This document shows positions 20,088 to 29,336 of a stretch of DNA of 64,000 bases, in pieces. Source of the DNA: Oscillospiraceae bacterium. Its GTDB lineage: Bacteria > Bacillota > Clostridia > Oscillospirales > Acutalibacteraceae. The notes beneath the pieces were generated by a model, which worked only from the letters and a program-made list of their open reading frames with translations, ran no database searches and was not told where the DNA came from. The position numbers and the translations under genes were made by a program. The stretch is taken from NCBI GenBank assembly GCA_015066515.1, contig SVOH01000009.1, positions 1 through 64,000 of the forward strand, written 5' to 3'. Numbering within the stretch: position 1 is the stretch's first letter; every line of letters starts with the position of its first letter.

Positions 20088-20114
20088 TTACCGCCCCTAA
20101 AATAGAGGCGGTAA
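20088..20114 (-). other. Intercistronic hairpin between SBP and GLUG2 (cassette A)
   Basis: Arms TTACCGCC (20088-20095) and GGCGGTAA (20107-20114) lie in the 74-nt gap after the binding-protein stop. No clean T-run follows on the minus strand. It may partly terminate or protect the upstream mRNA, as is known for highly expressed binding-protein genes. A hairpin of different sequence sits in the same gap in cassette B. Confidence 0.7.
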
Positions 20115-20130
20115 AATCAAAAAGCTTATA

Positions 20131-21591
20131 TTATTCTCTGATACCTATATTTTTAGATACAAATTTGTTAAGTGTATCAACAGCCTTGTCAACCGAAGGT
20201 GACATAGCGTTAAGCTTAGTAGCCATCTGTGTTGGGTCGCCAAGATAAAGACCTTCCCAATCCCACTCAAAGAAGCCTGTTATACCTTGTGTTGAGTCAC
20301 CTGATGTAAACTGTGGGTGGAAATTATCCATAGAGATGCCTTCGGTCATCTTGAAGAAGAACTTTTCAGCTTCTGGAGAAATGAAAGCGCCCTGTGTGTC
20401 ATAGTTACCTGCATCGAGGTAATAGCGCAAGAACAGACCTGCAGCAACAGGTTCGTCGGCACCGCGGCAAATACCCCAAGCCTTAAACATTGATGTTCCG
20501 CCCGGTTTCATACCCTCTTTATAAGCGGGTAAAGTATAGAAGCCAATGTCAGCCCAGTTAGAATAGTTTGCGTTAGAACCTGTCTTTTTAAGTGACCAAC
20601 CAAGACCACATACAATACCGGTATTACCCTTTACAAATGGGTCAACTACAGAGTTTGTTACGAAGCCTTCTTTGTTCCAAGAAGAAATCTTTGAATATGC
20701 TGTTGCGTGTTCCGGATCCTTAAGACCATTTATGAACTTGCCGTCTTCAAACTTATAAAGCTGGAAGCCTGCAGAAGCAAGAAGATAACCGTCATCAATG
20801 TATGTACCGCGTATACCCTTACCTAAGCCGTCAATATTGTCAACAGCCTTCGCAATGGCAGCGTATGCGTCCCAAGTCCATTTACCCTGCTGGTCATATT
20901 GATATGGTTCATAAGCACCAGCACGCTTAAGTAAGTTCTTGCTGTAAACTACGCATGCGTTTTCGGTCCATACATTGTTGTTTGTATCGCAGCAATATGG
21001 CTCGCCGCCAAATGTTGTATACTTAAAGATTGACTGATTCCAGATAGGATCGGTCATATCAAGCTTTGCAGCGGTAAGTGGCTGTAAAACTGCCATTGCT
21101 GCAGGGAAGTCACCACAGGTACGCATTACGTCGATGTTTGTACCTGCCGCAATCTTACCTGCGATTTCGTTTACGTTGTCACCAACAAGAATTTCTTCAA
21201 CTGTGATGCCGTATTTCTTTTCAAAGGCATCTACAACAGGACCTGATTCGTCTGTTTTAGAAAGAATTGTTGTTGCAAAAACAACTTTTTTACCACGATA
21301 ATCCTCAGGATTTACACCGCCTGTAGTGGTATCGCCACCCGGCTTGGTATCGCCGCCCTGCTGAGTATCGCCACCCTGCTGAGTGTTGTCACCCTGCTGA
21401 GTTTCATCGTTGTCATCAACAACGTTATCATTAGTAATCGGATTACCATTTTCATCAACAAGTACTTCGTTGTCTACGTATGTAATGCCGCCTGAAGACA
21501 TTTCCTCTTCGTTATTGCTACAGCCGACAAGTGCAAATACCATAGCCAAAGCTAACACCAATGCGATTATTTTTTTAACTGTACTTAACAT
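20131..21591 (-). CDS. Extracellular solute-binding lipoprotein (cassette A)
   Basis: The 486-aa protein has a type II signal peptide with lipobox LVGC (Cys24), an acidic linker with Q-Q-G-G-(D/N)-T repeats (about residues 60-92), and a family 1 (sugar-type) solute-binding fold. That fold shows GKKVVFATTILSK, VDAFEKKYGITVEE, NEIAGKIAAGTNIDVM and a long alpha/beta C-terminal lobe with WTWDAYAAIAKAVD. Such proteins deliver sugars to ABC importers, but no permease or importer ATPase is encoded in the window. It may serve a shared importer elsewhere or act as a surface glycan binder. It lies 22 nt after GLUG1. Paralogue at 37875. Confidence 0.85.
   Translation of the reverse strand: MLSTVKKIIALVLALAMVFALVGCSNNEEEMSSGGITYVDNEVLVDENGNPITNDNVVDDNDETQQGDNTQQGGDTQQGGDTKPGGDTTTGGVNPEDYRGKKVVFATTILSKTDESGPVVDAFEKKYGITVEEILVGDNVNEIAGKIAAGTNIDVMRTCGDFPAAMAVLQPLTAAKLDMTDPIWNQSIFKYTTFGGEPYCCDTNNNVWTENACVVYSKNLLKRAGAYEPYQYDQQGKWTWDAYAAIAKAVDNIDGLGKGIRGTYIDDGYLLASAGFQLYKFEDGKFINGLKDPEHATAYSKISSWNKEGFVTNSVVDPFVKGNTGIVCGLGWSLKKTGSNANYSNWADIGFYTLPAYKEGMKPGGTSMFKAWGICRGADEPVAAGLFLRYYLDAGNYDTQGAFISPEAEKFFFKMTEGISMDNFHPQFTSGDSTQGITGFFEWDWEGLYLGDPTQMATKLNAMSPSVDKAVDTLNKFVSKNIGIRE
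21328..21399 (-). repeat. 18-nt tandem repeat encoding the SBP linker (cassette A)
   Basis: Four adjacent 18-nt units (starting 21328, 21346, 21364 and 21382) are near-identical and encode the six-residue G-G-D-T-Q-Q type repeat. The units stay in frame, so gain or loss would change linker length only. Confidence 0.8.
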
Positions 21592-21613
21592 CGTGTTCGT
21601 ATCTCCTTAATTA

Positions 21614-24600
21614 TTATAAATTTTTTATCTTGCGAGCAAATACAATTGCTGCAGCCGAAAGTGCTGCTACAACTGCTGCTGATGCAACATTTTGAGTCTT
21701 TGTTGCAGGGCTGGTAGAGCTTGTGTCACCATTAATGCCTGCATTATCGCCGTTATTTATGAAGCCGCCGTTAAAGTCTATGTCGGTGTCAGTGTCATCA
21801 TCAACAACGCCACCGCCTACGAGTTCTTTTGATGCAACCGCATAAAAACCTGTCTTATCTATGTTTGCAATAGCAACCAAGATTATGTTTTCGTCTTCGT
21901 CCTTGCGTTCTTCAAGCTTGACATCAATCATCTGAAGCTTACCGTTTTGAACATCAACGTAGTAAATTGCCGCATTGCTACCGTATATATCGCCGACTAC
22001 CATCTCTAATTTAATCGAGCCGCCCTCGGCGATTTCTTCGGTTGGTGAGAAATCGTATGCCGTAAAGTTTTTGTGACCCTCTTTTTCAAAAATTTCTTTA
22101 AGCTTACTATAATCAAGAGATTCTTCATCTATTTTGAAAATATCGGTAATTACGTCTTTGCTGAATACATTTTCGGTACCGGTAACACTAACTAAACCGT
22201 CATCACTTTCAAGTGAATAACTAAATGTTTCGTATCCGCAGCTGTTACCTTCGGCATCTTCACACCACTGGTATACGCCTTCGCCACTATCGTCAGTTTC
22301 AAGTGTGTGTTCGGCATATTCCGCCTTGCCGCAATCAGCACAATTATACCAGTGACCATTATCATCGTATGCCTGAATAGGTTTACCCTTTTCGTTAAAG
22401 TCTACATAATCGTGTACTTCATACAAACAAATTACACACTTACCCTTGTGTCCAACAGTAACTTCGGTATCGTACTGTACATCATGAGAAACTTTTTCGA
22501 ATTCGCAGCCGCAATATTTACATATCATCCAGTGTTTTTGACCGTTCATGCCATAAATAATATTGCCCTTTGAATCTTCAATAGGTAAATGTTTTTTGGT
22601 TGCCTTAAGAACTGTTTCGTCCAATTCAACAGCTGTATCCATTGCCGCCATTTTATCGTCGGTCAAAAATACTTTTTCACACTCTTCACAAGTCCAGTAA
22701 TCAATATTACCGTCCTTAGTACAAGTAGCTTCTTTAGCATCTGTCTTTACAAGTTTATGACCTTCTGCCGAACCGTGATATTCGGTGTGTACATATCCGC
22801 ACTCGCATTCAGTACGAGTGTAAGGAGCAGTTACACAATCGCCCGCATCATCTTTTACTGTTTTATAATCTGAATTTTCGTGATCACAAACAAATCCGCA
22901 AACCGAGCATGTGTATGTGTCGTTGTAAATATGTGCACTTACTGCAACACCCTTAATTCCGCACTCTTCGCAGTCTGCCTTGTGGCCCGAATAAGGCTCC
23001 GAAGCATTTGCTGTACCCTTAAGTGTATGGAAAATTTGAAGCTCGGGTGTGCCTTCATTTGCAAACCAAATCTTTGCATAATCAAGAGCTAGATTGTCAA
23101 GACTTGCTACGCCGCTCATTTCGGCTGTTGTAAGGCACTTGATTTGTTTTTCATTGTATGCAGCGCTTGTTTCTTTATCTGTGTAAACATTGTTATAACA
23201 ATCAGCGCTTGTTACAAATTCTTCTAAAACAGATGAAGTATTAGCGCTGGCTGTAGGATAAGGCAAAGTTCCTATTGATACCGAATTCTTAATTTCGGCC
23301 TTAGGAGCATAGTGCGAGGTGTTGCCGACAAATCCGCCTACAATGTTTATCGTTTCAAGCAAATTGCCCTTTGCAAGACAGTTATTTACTATTGTCTTAT
23401 TGTGTGCGACACGGCCTGCAATTGTGCCCGCTGTTCTTGAACAAGCCGGATTGGTATCACCGGCATCTGTCATATAACAGTTTTCTACCATACAGTTTTC
23501 AAAAACCAAATTTTGTGAAGTGGTTATCGCGGTTGCATTACCAACTATACCGCCTGCGCAGTGATAACCGGCAAAATACGAAGCCTTAACAGCAACGTTT
23601 TTAATTGTTACCGTTTTTTCATCATTATCGGTGTTAACGTTTGGGAATAATCCGCCATAACCCATTTTGGGGCCGTATACGTTATAAATAATAACACCGT
23701 TTCCATCAAAGTTACCGTTAAACTTAGCACCATCACTGGTCCATTTATATGCACCGTTCTTTGGTGCACTCTTAATCTCGGCCGCCGTAGAATTAAGCGT
23801 AATACCAATGGCGCCGTTCATATTGAATACAGCATTATCTGTAACCTTGAAATATTTGCCTTTACTGTCGAGTGTTGTACTGAGTGCTACATATGCCATT
23901 TGCTCAGCAGTTTTAATTATGTAAGGATCATCCTTGGTACCGGTACCACCGGCAAAAGCTGTAGCCTGTGTACCGTCCCAGCTGTCTTTCATTTGGGTGA
24001 TGGGTTTCTCGTACCCACAAGCACAGCTACTAACCATTGTATCAAAATTATCTACTAGGTTGTGTGTCTCTTCAAGAGACTTGCCACATTTTGAACAGCT
24101 TATTGAATGACCCGAATCGCCATTTGATGTGGTGGTAAGATTATGCGTTACTCTAAGGTCAGGATATTCGCCGTCAAAGGCAATAAGCTTTGACCAATCA
24201 AGTGATGGCATATTTGCCTTTGCCGCACTGCCCTTCATATCGTCAAGTGAAAGCTTTGTAACGTATCCTGTGTAAGTAGAGGCTACATCCTGATCAGTAT
24301 AAATATTGCTGTAGCAGGATGCCTTTGTAATCTTGTCCTGTATTACTTTTGTAGAACCTGTTTGCACAGTAGGATACGGTGTAGAACCGATAACAACCGA
24401 ATTTTTAAAGATACTTTCATCAGCGTAAGCTGAAGTATTACCAACAAAACCACCCTTTATATCGGTTGCGGCAATAACATTGCCAATTGCAATACATCCG
24501 TCAACTGTTACCTTGCTGTGCGCCGCGCCTGCCACCATCAAAGCACCTGTTCGATTACAAGCTGTATTGGAGTCGATGGCGTTAATATAGCAATTTTCAA

Positions 24601-25216
24601 CCTTAACTCCTGTAATATTTACACTGCGTCCAGAACCAGATGCATCTGCAAGACCAACCAATGCCGCCGCATAATGATATCCCTTGATATAAGAGGATTT
24701 GATTGTTATGTTGCTAAAACTACAGGTTTTATCGGTGCTTTCAATATAAAGCCATGGAAACAAGCCATTATACGCTCCCGACGAATGCATATTGTATATA
24801 ACAACGCCGTTACCATCAAAACTACCTGAAAATGTATGAGAACCACTGGTCCAGTTATTTCCTGTAGTCGCGGCATCATTTACTTCACTTGCGGTAGAAT
24901 CAAGTGTAATACCAACACGTCCGTTAAGGTTAAAGACTGCATTGTCAACAACCTTATAATTTTTATCTTTGGTCTCTTCGGTAGTGCCCTCAAGAGCAAC
25001 CCACGCCAAGTGTTCGGCATTTTCGATAAGAATATTGCCACCATCATCGGTCTTGGTGGGTTTCACCTTTGTACCATCCCAAGTGTCTTCAACCGCGGCC
25101 GCACTAGCTTTTAAATTGATTGCAGGCAATGCCGCAAACAATGACACTGCAATTACCGCAAAACTAACCGCAATGCTAAACGCAGATTGAACCACTTTAA
25201 ACAGTTTGTTCTTCAT
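21614..25216 (-). CDS. GLUG1 surface protein with CxxC arrays and C-terminal anchor (cassette A)
   Basis: The 1200-aa product has a signal peptide (about 1-39, ending near KASAAA). Two GLUG/beta-helix modules, the second opening at TKDDPYIIKTAEQM, are linked by a short segment with CSKCGK. Residues about 745-1020 hold repeated His/CxxC units (CEECG, CSVCGF, CEECEK, CKYCGC, CADCGK) resembling zinc ribbons. A beta domain and a Asp/Asn-rich linker follow, then SPATKTQN (from residue 1169), a hydrophobic helix and a basic tail. A (G)AAAGGATG ribosome-binding site precedes the ATG at 25216. It is first in the operon. Function is inferred as surface binding; the role of the CxxC array is unknown. 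Confidence 0.83.
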   Translation of the reverse strand: MKNKLFKVVQSAFSIAVSFAVIAVSLFAALPAINLKASAAAVEDTWDGTKVKPTKTDDGGNILIENAEHLAWVALEGTTEETKDKNYKVVDNAVFNLNGRVGITLDSTASEVNDAATTGNNWTSGSHTFSGSFDGNGVVIYNMHSSGAYNGLFPWLYIESTDKTCSFSNITIKSSYIKGYHYAAALVGLADASGSGRSVNITGVKVENCYINAIDSNTACNRTGALMVAGAAHSKVTVDGCIAIGNVIAATDIKGGFVGNTSAYADESIFKNSVVIGSTPYPTVQTGSTKVIQDKITKASCYSNIYTDQDVASTYTGYVTKLSLDDMKGSAAKANMPSLDWSKLIAFDGEYPDLRVTHNLTTTSNGDSGHSISCSKCGKSLEETHNLVDNFDTMVSSCACGYEKPITQMKDSWDGTQATAFAGGTGTKDDPYIIKTAEQMAYVALSTTLDSKGKYFKVTDNAVFNMNGAIGITLNSTAAEIKSAPKNGAYKWTSDGAKFNGNFDGNGVIIYNVYGPKMGYGGLFPNVNTDNDEKTVTIKNVAVKASYFAGYHCAGGIVGNATAITTSQNLVFENCMVENCYMTDAGDTNPACSRTAGTIAGRVAHNKTIVNNCLAKGNLLETINIVGGFVGNTSHYAPKAEIKNSVSIGTLPYPTASANTSSVLEEFVTSADCYNNVYTDKETSAAYNEKQIKCLTTAEMSGVASLDNLALDYAKIWFANEGTPELQIFHTLKGTANASEPYSGHKADCEECGIKGVAVSAHIYNDTYTCSVCGFVCDHENSDYKTVKDDAGDCVTAPYTRTECECGYVHTEYHGSAEGHKLVKTDAKEATCTKDGNIDYWTCEECEKVFLTDDKMAAMDTAVELDETVLKATKKHLPIEDSKGNIIYGMNGQKHWMICKYCGCEFEKVSHDVQYDTEVTVGHKGKCVICLYEVHDYVDFNEKGKPIQAYDDNGHWYNCADCGKAEYAEHTLETDDSGEGVYQWCEDAEGNSCGYETFSYSLESDDGLVSVTGTENVFSKDVITDIFKIDEESLDYSKLKEIFEKEGHKNFTAYDFSPTEEIAEGGSIKLEMVVGDIYGSNAAIYYVDVQNGKLQMIDVKLEERKDEDENIILVAIANIDKTGFYAVASKELVGGGVVDDDTDTDIDFNGGFINNGDNAGINGDTSSTSPATKTQNVASAAVVAALSAAAIVFARKIKNL

Positions 25217-25288
25217 AAAATCATCCTTTCATATAATGCATCTACAATATCATCAAATGTTTATCGACAATAATAATTACACAATTTA

Positions 25289-25317
25289 ATTATAAATTAT
25301 CTTTCAAACAAAAGCAA
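25289..25317 (-). promoter_or_regulatory. Candidate SigA promoter of cassette A
   Basis: TTGCTT (25312-25317), a 17-nt spacer and TATAAT (25289-25294) lie on the minus strand about 73 nt upstream of the GLUG1 ATG. The serpin promoter has the same -35 hexamer. In AT-rich sequence a chance match is possible. Confidence 0.6.
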
Positions 25318-25546
25318 GTATTCGCCTTTTGTTTCCTTGTTTTTTCTTTTTAAGTTTTTTATCTTTTTTTTACAATTGTAATTTTAAAATATATATGATA
25401 CACTGTGTTAAATGAAAATTCCCCCAAAATGAAAAGATATTAAAAAATATTATAATTATTTTCTATTGTATTATATCAAGAAATTATTATTTTGTATAGT
25501 GTTTTTATTTTAAAAATAGCATTTTTGTACTAAATTTTAAAAAATA

Positions 25547-25575
25547 TTGACATTGTGCGCGTTTGCTAGTAAAAT
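25547..25575 (+). promoter_or_regulatory. SigA promoter of the ABC-2 operon
   Basis: TTGACA (25547-25552), a 17-nt spacer and TAAAAT (25570-25575). It implies a leader of about 250 nt before the ATPase gene. Confidence 0.7.
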
Positions 25576-25667
25576 TCAGTGTGCAAACACATTCTTTATT
25601 GCAACACCATATTTCGAATGATATAATCTTAATCTAAAGGTTTTTAATAAATCCATAATAGTTATGT

Positions 25668-25695
25668 GCCGTATATCTTACGGTTGCGTTTTTTC
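25668..25695 (+). terminator. Weak leader hairpin with T-run, possible attenuator
   Basis: CCGTA (25669-25673) and TACGG (25679-25683) form a short stem, followed by TTGCG and six T. It lies in the leader of the ABC-2 operon. Five base pairs is marginal. Confidence 0.3.
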
Positions 25696-25831
25696 TTTAT
25701 TTAATGTATAATAATTTTTGTTATTATTATATATTTATATATAATGCGTAATGATTAACATTTTGTTTACAAATTAAATTGATTTGTTTGTTATGATTAA
25801 TCAAAATCTTTACCACAAAGGAGTAGTAAAA

Positions 25832-26881
25832 ATGATTGAAGTTACCGGACTCAGCAAAAGATACGGTACATACCTTGCTGTTGAAAATGTAAGTTTTTCA
25901 ATTAACAAGGGTGAGATTGTAGGTTTTTTGGGCCCTAACGGCGCAGGTAAATCTACAATTATGAATATTCTTACCGGATATCTTTCTCTGACACAAGGCA
26001 AGGTTACCATTGACGGATTTGACATTGCCGAAAATCCTGAGGAAGCCAAAAAGCGTATAGGCTATCTGCCTGAGCTTCCACCACTTTATACAGATATGAA
26101 GGTCCGTGAATACCTTAACTTTGTATACGATCTTAAAAAAGTTAAGTTTCCAAAGGGCCCACATATTGATGAAATTATGCGACTTGTGCGTATAGACCAC
26201 GTTCAAAATCGACTTATCAGAAATCTTTCAAAGGGATACCGTCAGCGTGTTGGTTTTGCGCAAGCTCTTATAGGCAACCCGGACGTACTTATTCTTGACG
26301 AGCCTACTGTTGGTCTTGACCCACAGCAGATTATCGAAATCCGCAATCTTATTACAAGACTTGGTAAAAATCACACTATTATTTTATCATCACATATTCT
26401 TTCTGAAATTCAGGCGGTTTGCGACCGTATTATAATCATCAACTACGGCGAAATTATTGCCGACGATCTACAAGACAACTTGTCTGAAAAACTTTCTACC
26501 GATCACTCACTTGTAGCGCGTGTTATTTGTGACGACCGCGATATGCTGGCGGCTCTAAAAACCGTTAAGGACGTTAAAGATGTTGTGTTACTCGGTAAAA
26601 AAGAAAGCGGTGCATATGACTTTGAAATTATACCTGAAGAGGGCGCTGATATTAGAGCAGGTGTTTCGAACAGAATTGCCGAACGCAAAAAAACCTTGCT
26701 GTCTCTTACAAGTAACCGCTTAACGCTTGAACAAATATTCCTAAAACTTACTCAAGCACCAAATAATGATGAGGCAAGAAAGATGCTTGGACTTAACGAG
26801 CAAAAGGACGACATCTCTGTCGATACATCTGATATAGTTATCGAAATGCCTACAGAGACCGAAAAGGAGGATGAAGAATAA
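25832..26881 (+). CDS. ABC-2 type transporter ATPase, GldA-like
   Basis: I use the ATG at 25832, preceded by AAAGGAG 8 nt upstream; an in-frame ATG at 25784 has no such site. The 349-aa protein has Walker A (GPNGAGKST), the signature LSKGYRQRVGFAQ, Walker B (VLILDEPTVGLDP), the D-loop and the switch His (SSHILSE). A C-terminal extension of about 120 residues follows. It energises the ABC-2 membrane partner encoded next (1-nt TAATG overlap). The set resembles the GldA-GldF-GldG family; in Firmicutes, which lack gliding machinery, the substrate is unknown. It is an exporter-type system, so it does not supply the importer missing from the cassettes. Confidence 0.93.
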   Translation: MIEVTGLSKRYGTYLAVENVSFSINKGEIVGFLGPNGAGKSTIMNILTGYLSLTQGKVTIDGFDIAENPEEAKKRIGYLPELPPLYTDMKVREYLNFVYDLKKVKFPKGPHIDEIMRLVRIDHVQNRLIRNLSKGYRQRVGFAQALIGNPDVLILDEPTVGLDPQQIIEIRNLITRLGKNHTIILSSHILSEIQAVCDRIIIINYGEIIADDLQDNLSEKLSTDHSLVARVICDDRDMLAALKTVKDVKDVVLLGKKESGAYDFEIIPEEGADIRAGVSNRIAERKKTLLSLTSNRLTLEQIFLKLTQAPNNDEARKMLGLNEQKDDISVDTSDIVIEMPTETEKEDEE

Positions 26882-27636
26882 TGTTAGCAGTATTTAAACG
26901 TGAATTTAAAGCATACTTTGCAAACCCATTAGGCTTTATATTTCTTGCGGTAATTTTCTTCTTTATAGGCTTTGGATTTTACCAAATGTTTGGTGCAGGA
27001 GCTCCTATGGTTGAATTTGCCGTGCTTTTCCCTGCTCAAGTTGGTATTTTGTTTTTTGTTATACCCGTTATAACGATGCGTCTTTTCAGCGACGAACGAC
27101 GCACCAAAACCGACCAGGTACTGTTTACCGCACCGGTTAAACTCATAAACATCGTTTTAGGTAAATTTTTAGCTTCTTTTGTACTGTATGCCATTAGCTT
27201 TGCTCCCACAATTATTTTCCAGATAATTGTAATGAGTTTTGTTTCGGTAAATGTGTTTTACTACATTTACGCACTTATTGGCGCTATGCTCTTTGGCGCT
27301 GCACTTATTGCTGTAGGTATGTTTATTTCATCGCTTACAGAGAGTCCCATCATTTCAATAATATTTACACTCGTTGCAAATGTGTTTATTATGTTTGCCG
27401 GTAGCTTTGCAGGTATGATATCCGTGCCAAGCACAACCAATAATATCTTTGAAACTGTATGGGCTTTTATATTAAAAACATTTGTAAATTTCCTTAATGG
27501 TATGGATTTTGTTAACGTGCTCTCCAGTTTTAGTAATCAAGCTCTTGCTTTAAAAGACATTGTGTTCTTTGTTAGCATTACAGCTGCATTTATATTCCTT
27601 ACCGAGCGCTCGCTCGAGAAGAGAAGATGGTCTTAA
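26881..27636 (+). CDS. ABC-2 type transporter permease, GldF-like
   Basis: The 251-aa protein has six predicted membrane helices and the N-terminal MLAVFKREFKAYFANPLGF pattern of ABC-2 permeases. The motif ITMRLFSDERRTKTDQVLFTAP, typical of this subgroup, follows helix 2. It starts inside the stop codon of the ATPase gene, so translation is coupled. It forms the membrane channel with the ATPase and probably works with the downstream GldG-like and DUF4340 proteins. Confidence 0.9.
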   Translation: MLAVFKREFKAYFANPLGFIFLAVIFFFIGFGFYQMFGAGAPMVEFAVLFPAQVGILFFVIPVITMRLFSDERRTKTDQVLFTAPVKLINIVLGKFLASFVLYAISFAPTIIFQIIVMSFVSVNVFYYIYALIGAMLFGAALIAVGMFISSLTESPIISIIFTLVANVFIMFAGSFAGMISVPSTTNNIFETVWAFILKTFVNFLNGMDFVNVLSSFSNQALALKDIVFFVSITAAFIFLTERSLEKRRWS

Positions 27637-27650
27637 GGAGGTAGAAAATT

Positions 27651-29336
27651 ATGGAAAAAAAAGATAATAATTTAGAAATAATCGAAACCTCTGCTACTGT
27701 TGAGGAAGCTCCCGAGGTGAAAACAAATAATTTCAAAAACATTCTTTCTTCAATCGGTTCTTTCTTTAAGAAATTTAAAAGCGGTAAAATAAAGAACGAG
27801 GCATTGCTTCGTCGCGGTGGTTATTCGGTTATTATTACCGCGCTTGTTCTTGCGGGCCTTATAGTTGTTAATGTGCTTACCGCATCCCTTGCTGACCGTT
27901 TTAACCTAACACTTGATATGACCTCCGACAAGAAAAACTCTATCAGTGAAGAAAATATTGACTACATCAAAAAGCTTGATGCAGATGTGTCTGTTACCGT
28001 TGTCGGCACAGAGGAAGAATACTCAAACTACATGGCTTATTATGCACAAAATCTCTATGGTGTTGCCATTAGTTCTCAATCAGAACTAGAGTATTTTGAA
28101 CAAACAGTAACTCTTGTTTCAAAATATCATGATTACAACGATAGAATTACCGTAAAATATATTGACCCACAATCTACCGAATTTACCGCAATTACCACCA
28201 CCTATTCTTCATACGAGCTTGGCTATGGTGATATGATAGTAACCAGCAATGTTGGTGGCAAAGAGCGTGTTAAGGTTTTAAGATTTGATGATATATATGT
28301 TACAAGCAGTTCGGATTCAAACCCCTACTACCAGTCATCCACACTTGCAGCAAACAAGTTAGAAACCGCCCTTACCAGCGCTATCGCTTACGTTACAAGT
28401 GCTGATAGCAAAAAGGTTGCGGTGCTTTCAGGTCATAGTCAAAACAACTACACCGATGCTTACAAGGAATTGCTTACTGCTAATAACTACGATATAACCG
28501 ATATTTCAGATAAGCTTATCACCAATATTTCAAGCGAATATGATGCCATCATAATTTCGGCTCCATCAATTGACTTTATCGGTAGCGAGCTTGATGTAAT
28601 TGGCAATTACCTTGAAAACGGCGGCAAGAAGGGTAAGGGTTTGATATTCTTTGCCGATGCTACATGCCCTGCTCTTCCTAACTTCTATTCGTTCCTAAAG
28701 CAATGGGGTATTGAGGTTGGCGAAGGCATACTCTTTGAAACAGATTCTAGCAATCATATGCCCGACGAGCCTACTACAATGGGTATTTACCCTGTACCGC
28801 TCGAAGATGATGACATAACAGAAAAACTCAATATGGCCATTGCAAACTATATTGTACCAATGAAGGTTTGCGAGGATTCGTCACTGCAGATAACTGCAAC
28901 ATCACTTATGCATACGCTCGAAAGCGCAGTTGCGGCACCTATTGGTTCATCAAAAACTTGGGCTGATTACACCGATGACGATAAACAACAATACGACTGC
29001 GTTATTCAGTCGGTTAACAGCGATTTTGACAGCGAAAACAATAAAATTACAAGCTATATAATGGCTTTCTCAAGCGTAGAGTTTGTGCAGTCAACATGGG
29101 CTTCATACTCCGACCTTTCAAACCAGGATGTAGTTATGGCTTGTACCGATAGAGCTGCTCACGTAGGTGATACAAGTATGACCTTTACTTCAAAGGTTAT
29201 CACAAACGAAAGTTTTGCTTCATCCGTTAATGCCGGTAATACCAGGGCTGTACTTATAATATTTGTATTTGTAATTCCTATAGTTGTTATTGCTTTAGGT
29301 ATTGTAGTATTTGTAAGGAGAAGAAATGCACGATGA
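27651..29336 (+). CDS. GldG-family ABC transporter auxiliary protein
   Basis: The 561-aa protein has a cytosolic N-terminus, a membrane helix at about 60-80, a large extracytoplasmic domain beginning LTLDMTSDKKNSISEEN, and a C-terminal helix (about 535-556) with a basic tail. The domain order and the KVAVLSGHSQ element match the ABC_transp_aux/GldG family. Start: ATG after TAAGGAGG. It overlaps the DUF4340 gene by 4 nt. It is expected to assemble with the ABC-2 permease; no catalytic role is known. Confidence 0.85.
   Translation: MEKKDNNLEIIETSATVEEAPEVKTNNFKNILSSIGSFFKKFKSGKIKNEALLRRGGYSVIITALVLAGLIVVNVLTASLADRFNLTLDMTSDKKNSISEENIDYIKKLDADVSVTVVGTEEEYSNYMAYYAQNLYGVAISSQSELEYFEQTVTLVSKYHDYNDRITVKYIDPQSTEFTAITTTYSSYELGYGDMIVTSNVGGKERVKVLRFDDIYVTSSSDSNPYYQSSTLAANKLETALTSAIAYVTSADSKKVAVLSGHSQNNYTDAYKELLTANNYDITDISDKLITNISSEYDAIIISAPSIDFIGSELDVIGNYLENGGKKGKGLIFFADATCPALPNFYSFLKQWGIEVGEGILFETDSSNHMPDEPTTMGIYPVPLEDDDITEKLNMAIANYIVPMKVCEDSSLQITATSLMHTLESAVAAPIGSSKTWADYTDDDKQQYDCVIQSVNSDFDSENNKITSYIMAFSSVEFVQSTWASYSDLSNQDVVMACTDRAAHVGDTSMTFTSKVITNESFASSVNAGNTRAVLIIFVFVIPIVVIALGIVVFVRRRNAR

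Larger units (their letters stand above)
13304..25216 (-). repeat. Cassette A: first copy of a duplicated four-gene surface operon
   Basis: The copy runs GLUG1 (25216 to 21614), solute-binding lipoprotein (21591 to 20131), GLUG2 (20056 to 15083) and GH16-like lipoprotein (15061 to 13304). Gaps are 22, 74 and 21 nt. All four genes have a full-length homologue in the same order at 31010-43192, with nearly the same gap lengths. Homology is clear at protein level; nucleotide identity was not computed and looks partial, so this is an old duplication. Confidence 0.88.
25217..25831. other. AT-rich divergent intergenic region
   Basis: This 615-nt stretch separates cassette A (minus) from the ABC-2 operon (plus). 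It holds a minus promoter at 25289-25317, a plus promoter at 25547-25575 and a weak hairpin at 25668-25695. A possible second plus -10 (TATAAT, 25740-25745, with TTGTTA 16 nt upstream) was also noted. The rest is low-complexity A/T with no convincing gene or known riboswitch. Confidence 0.7.

Noticed and set aside
25576-25831. Riboswitch in the 250-nt leader of the ABC-2 operon
   Set aside because: No known aptamer core was recognised; only a short 5-bp hairpin with a T-run is visible.
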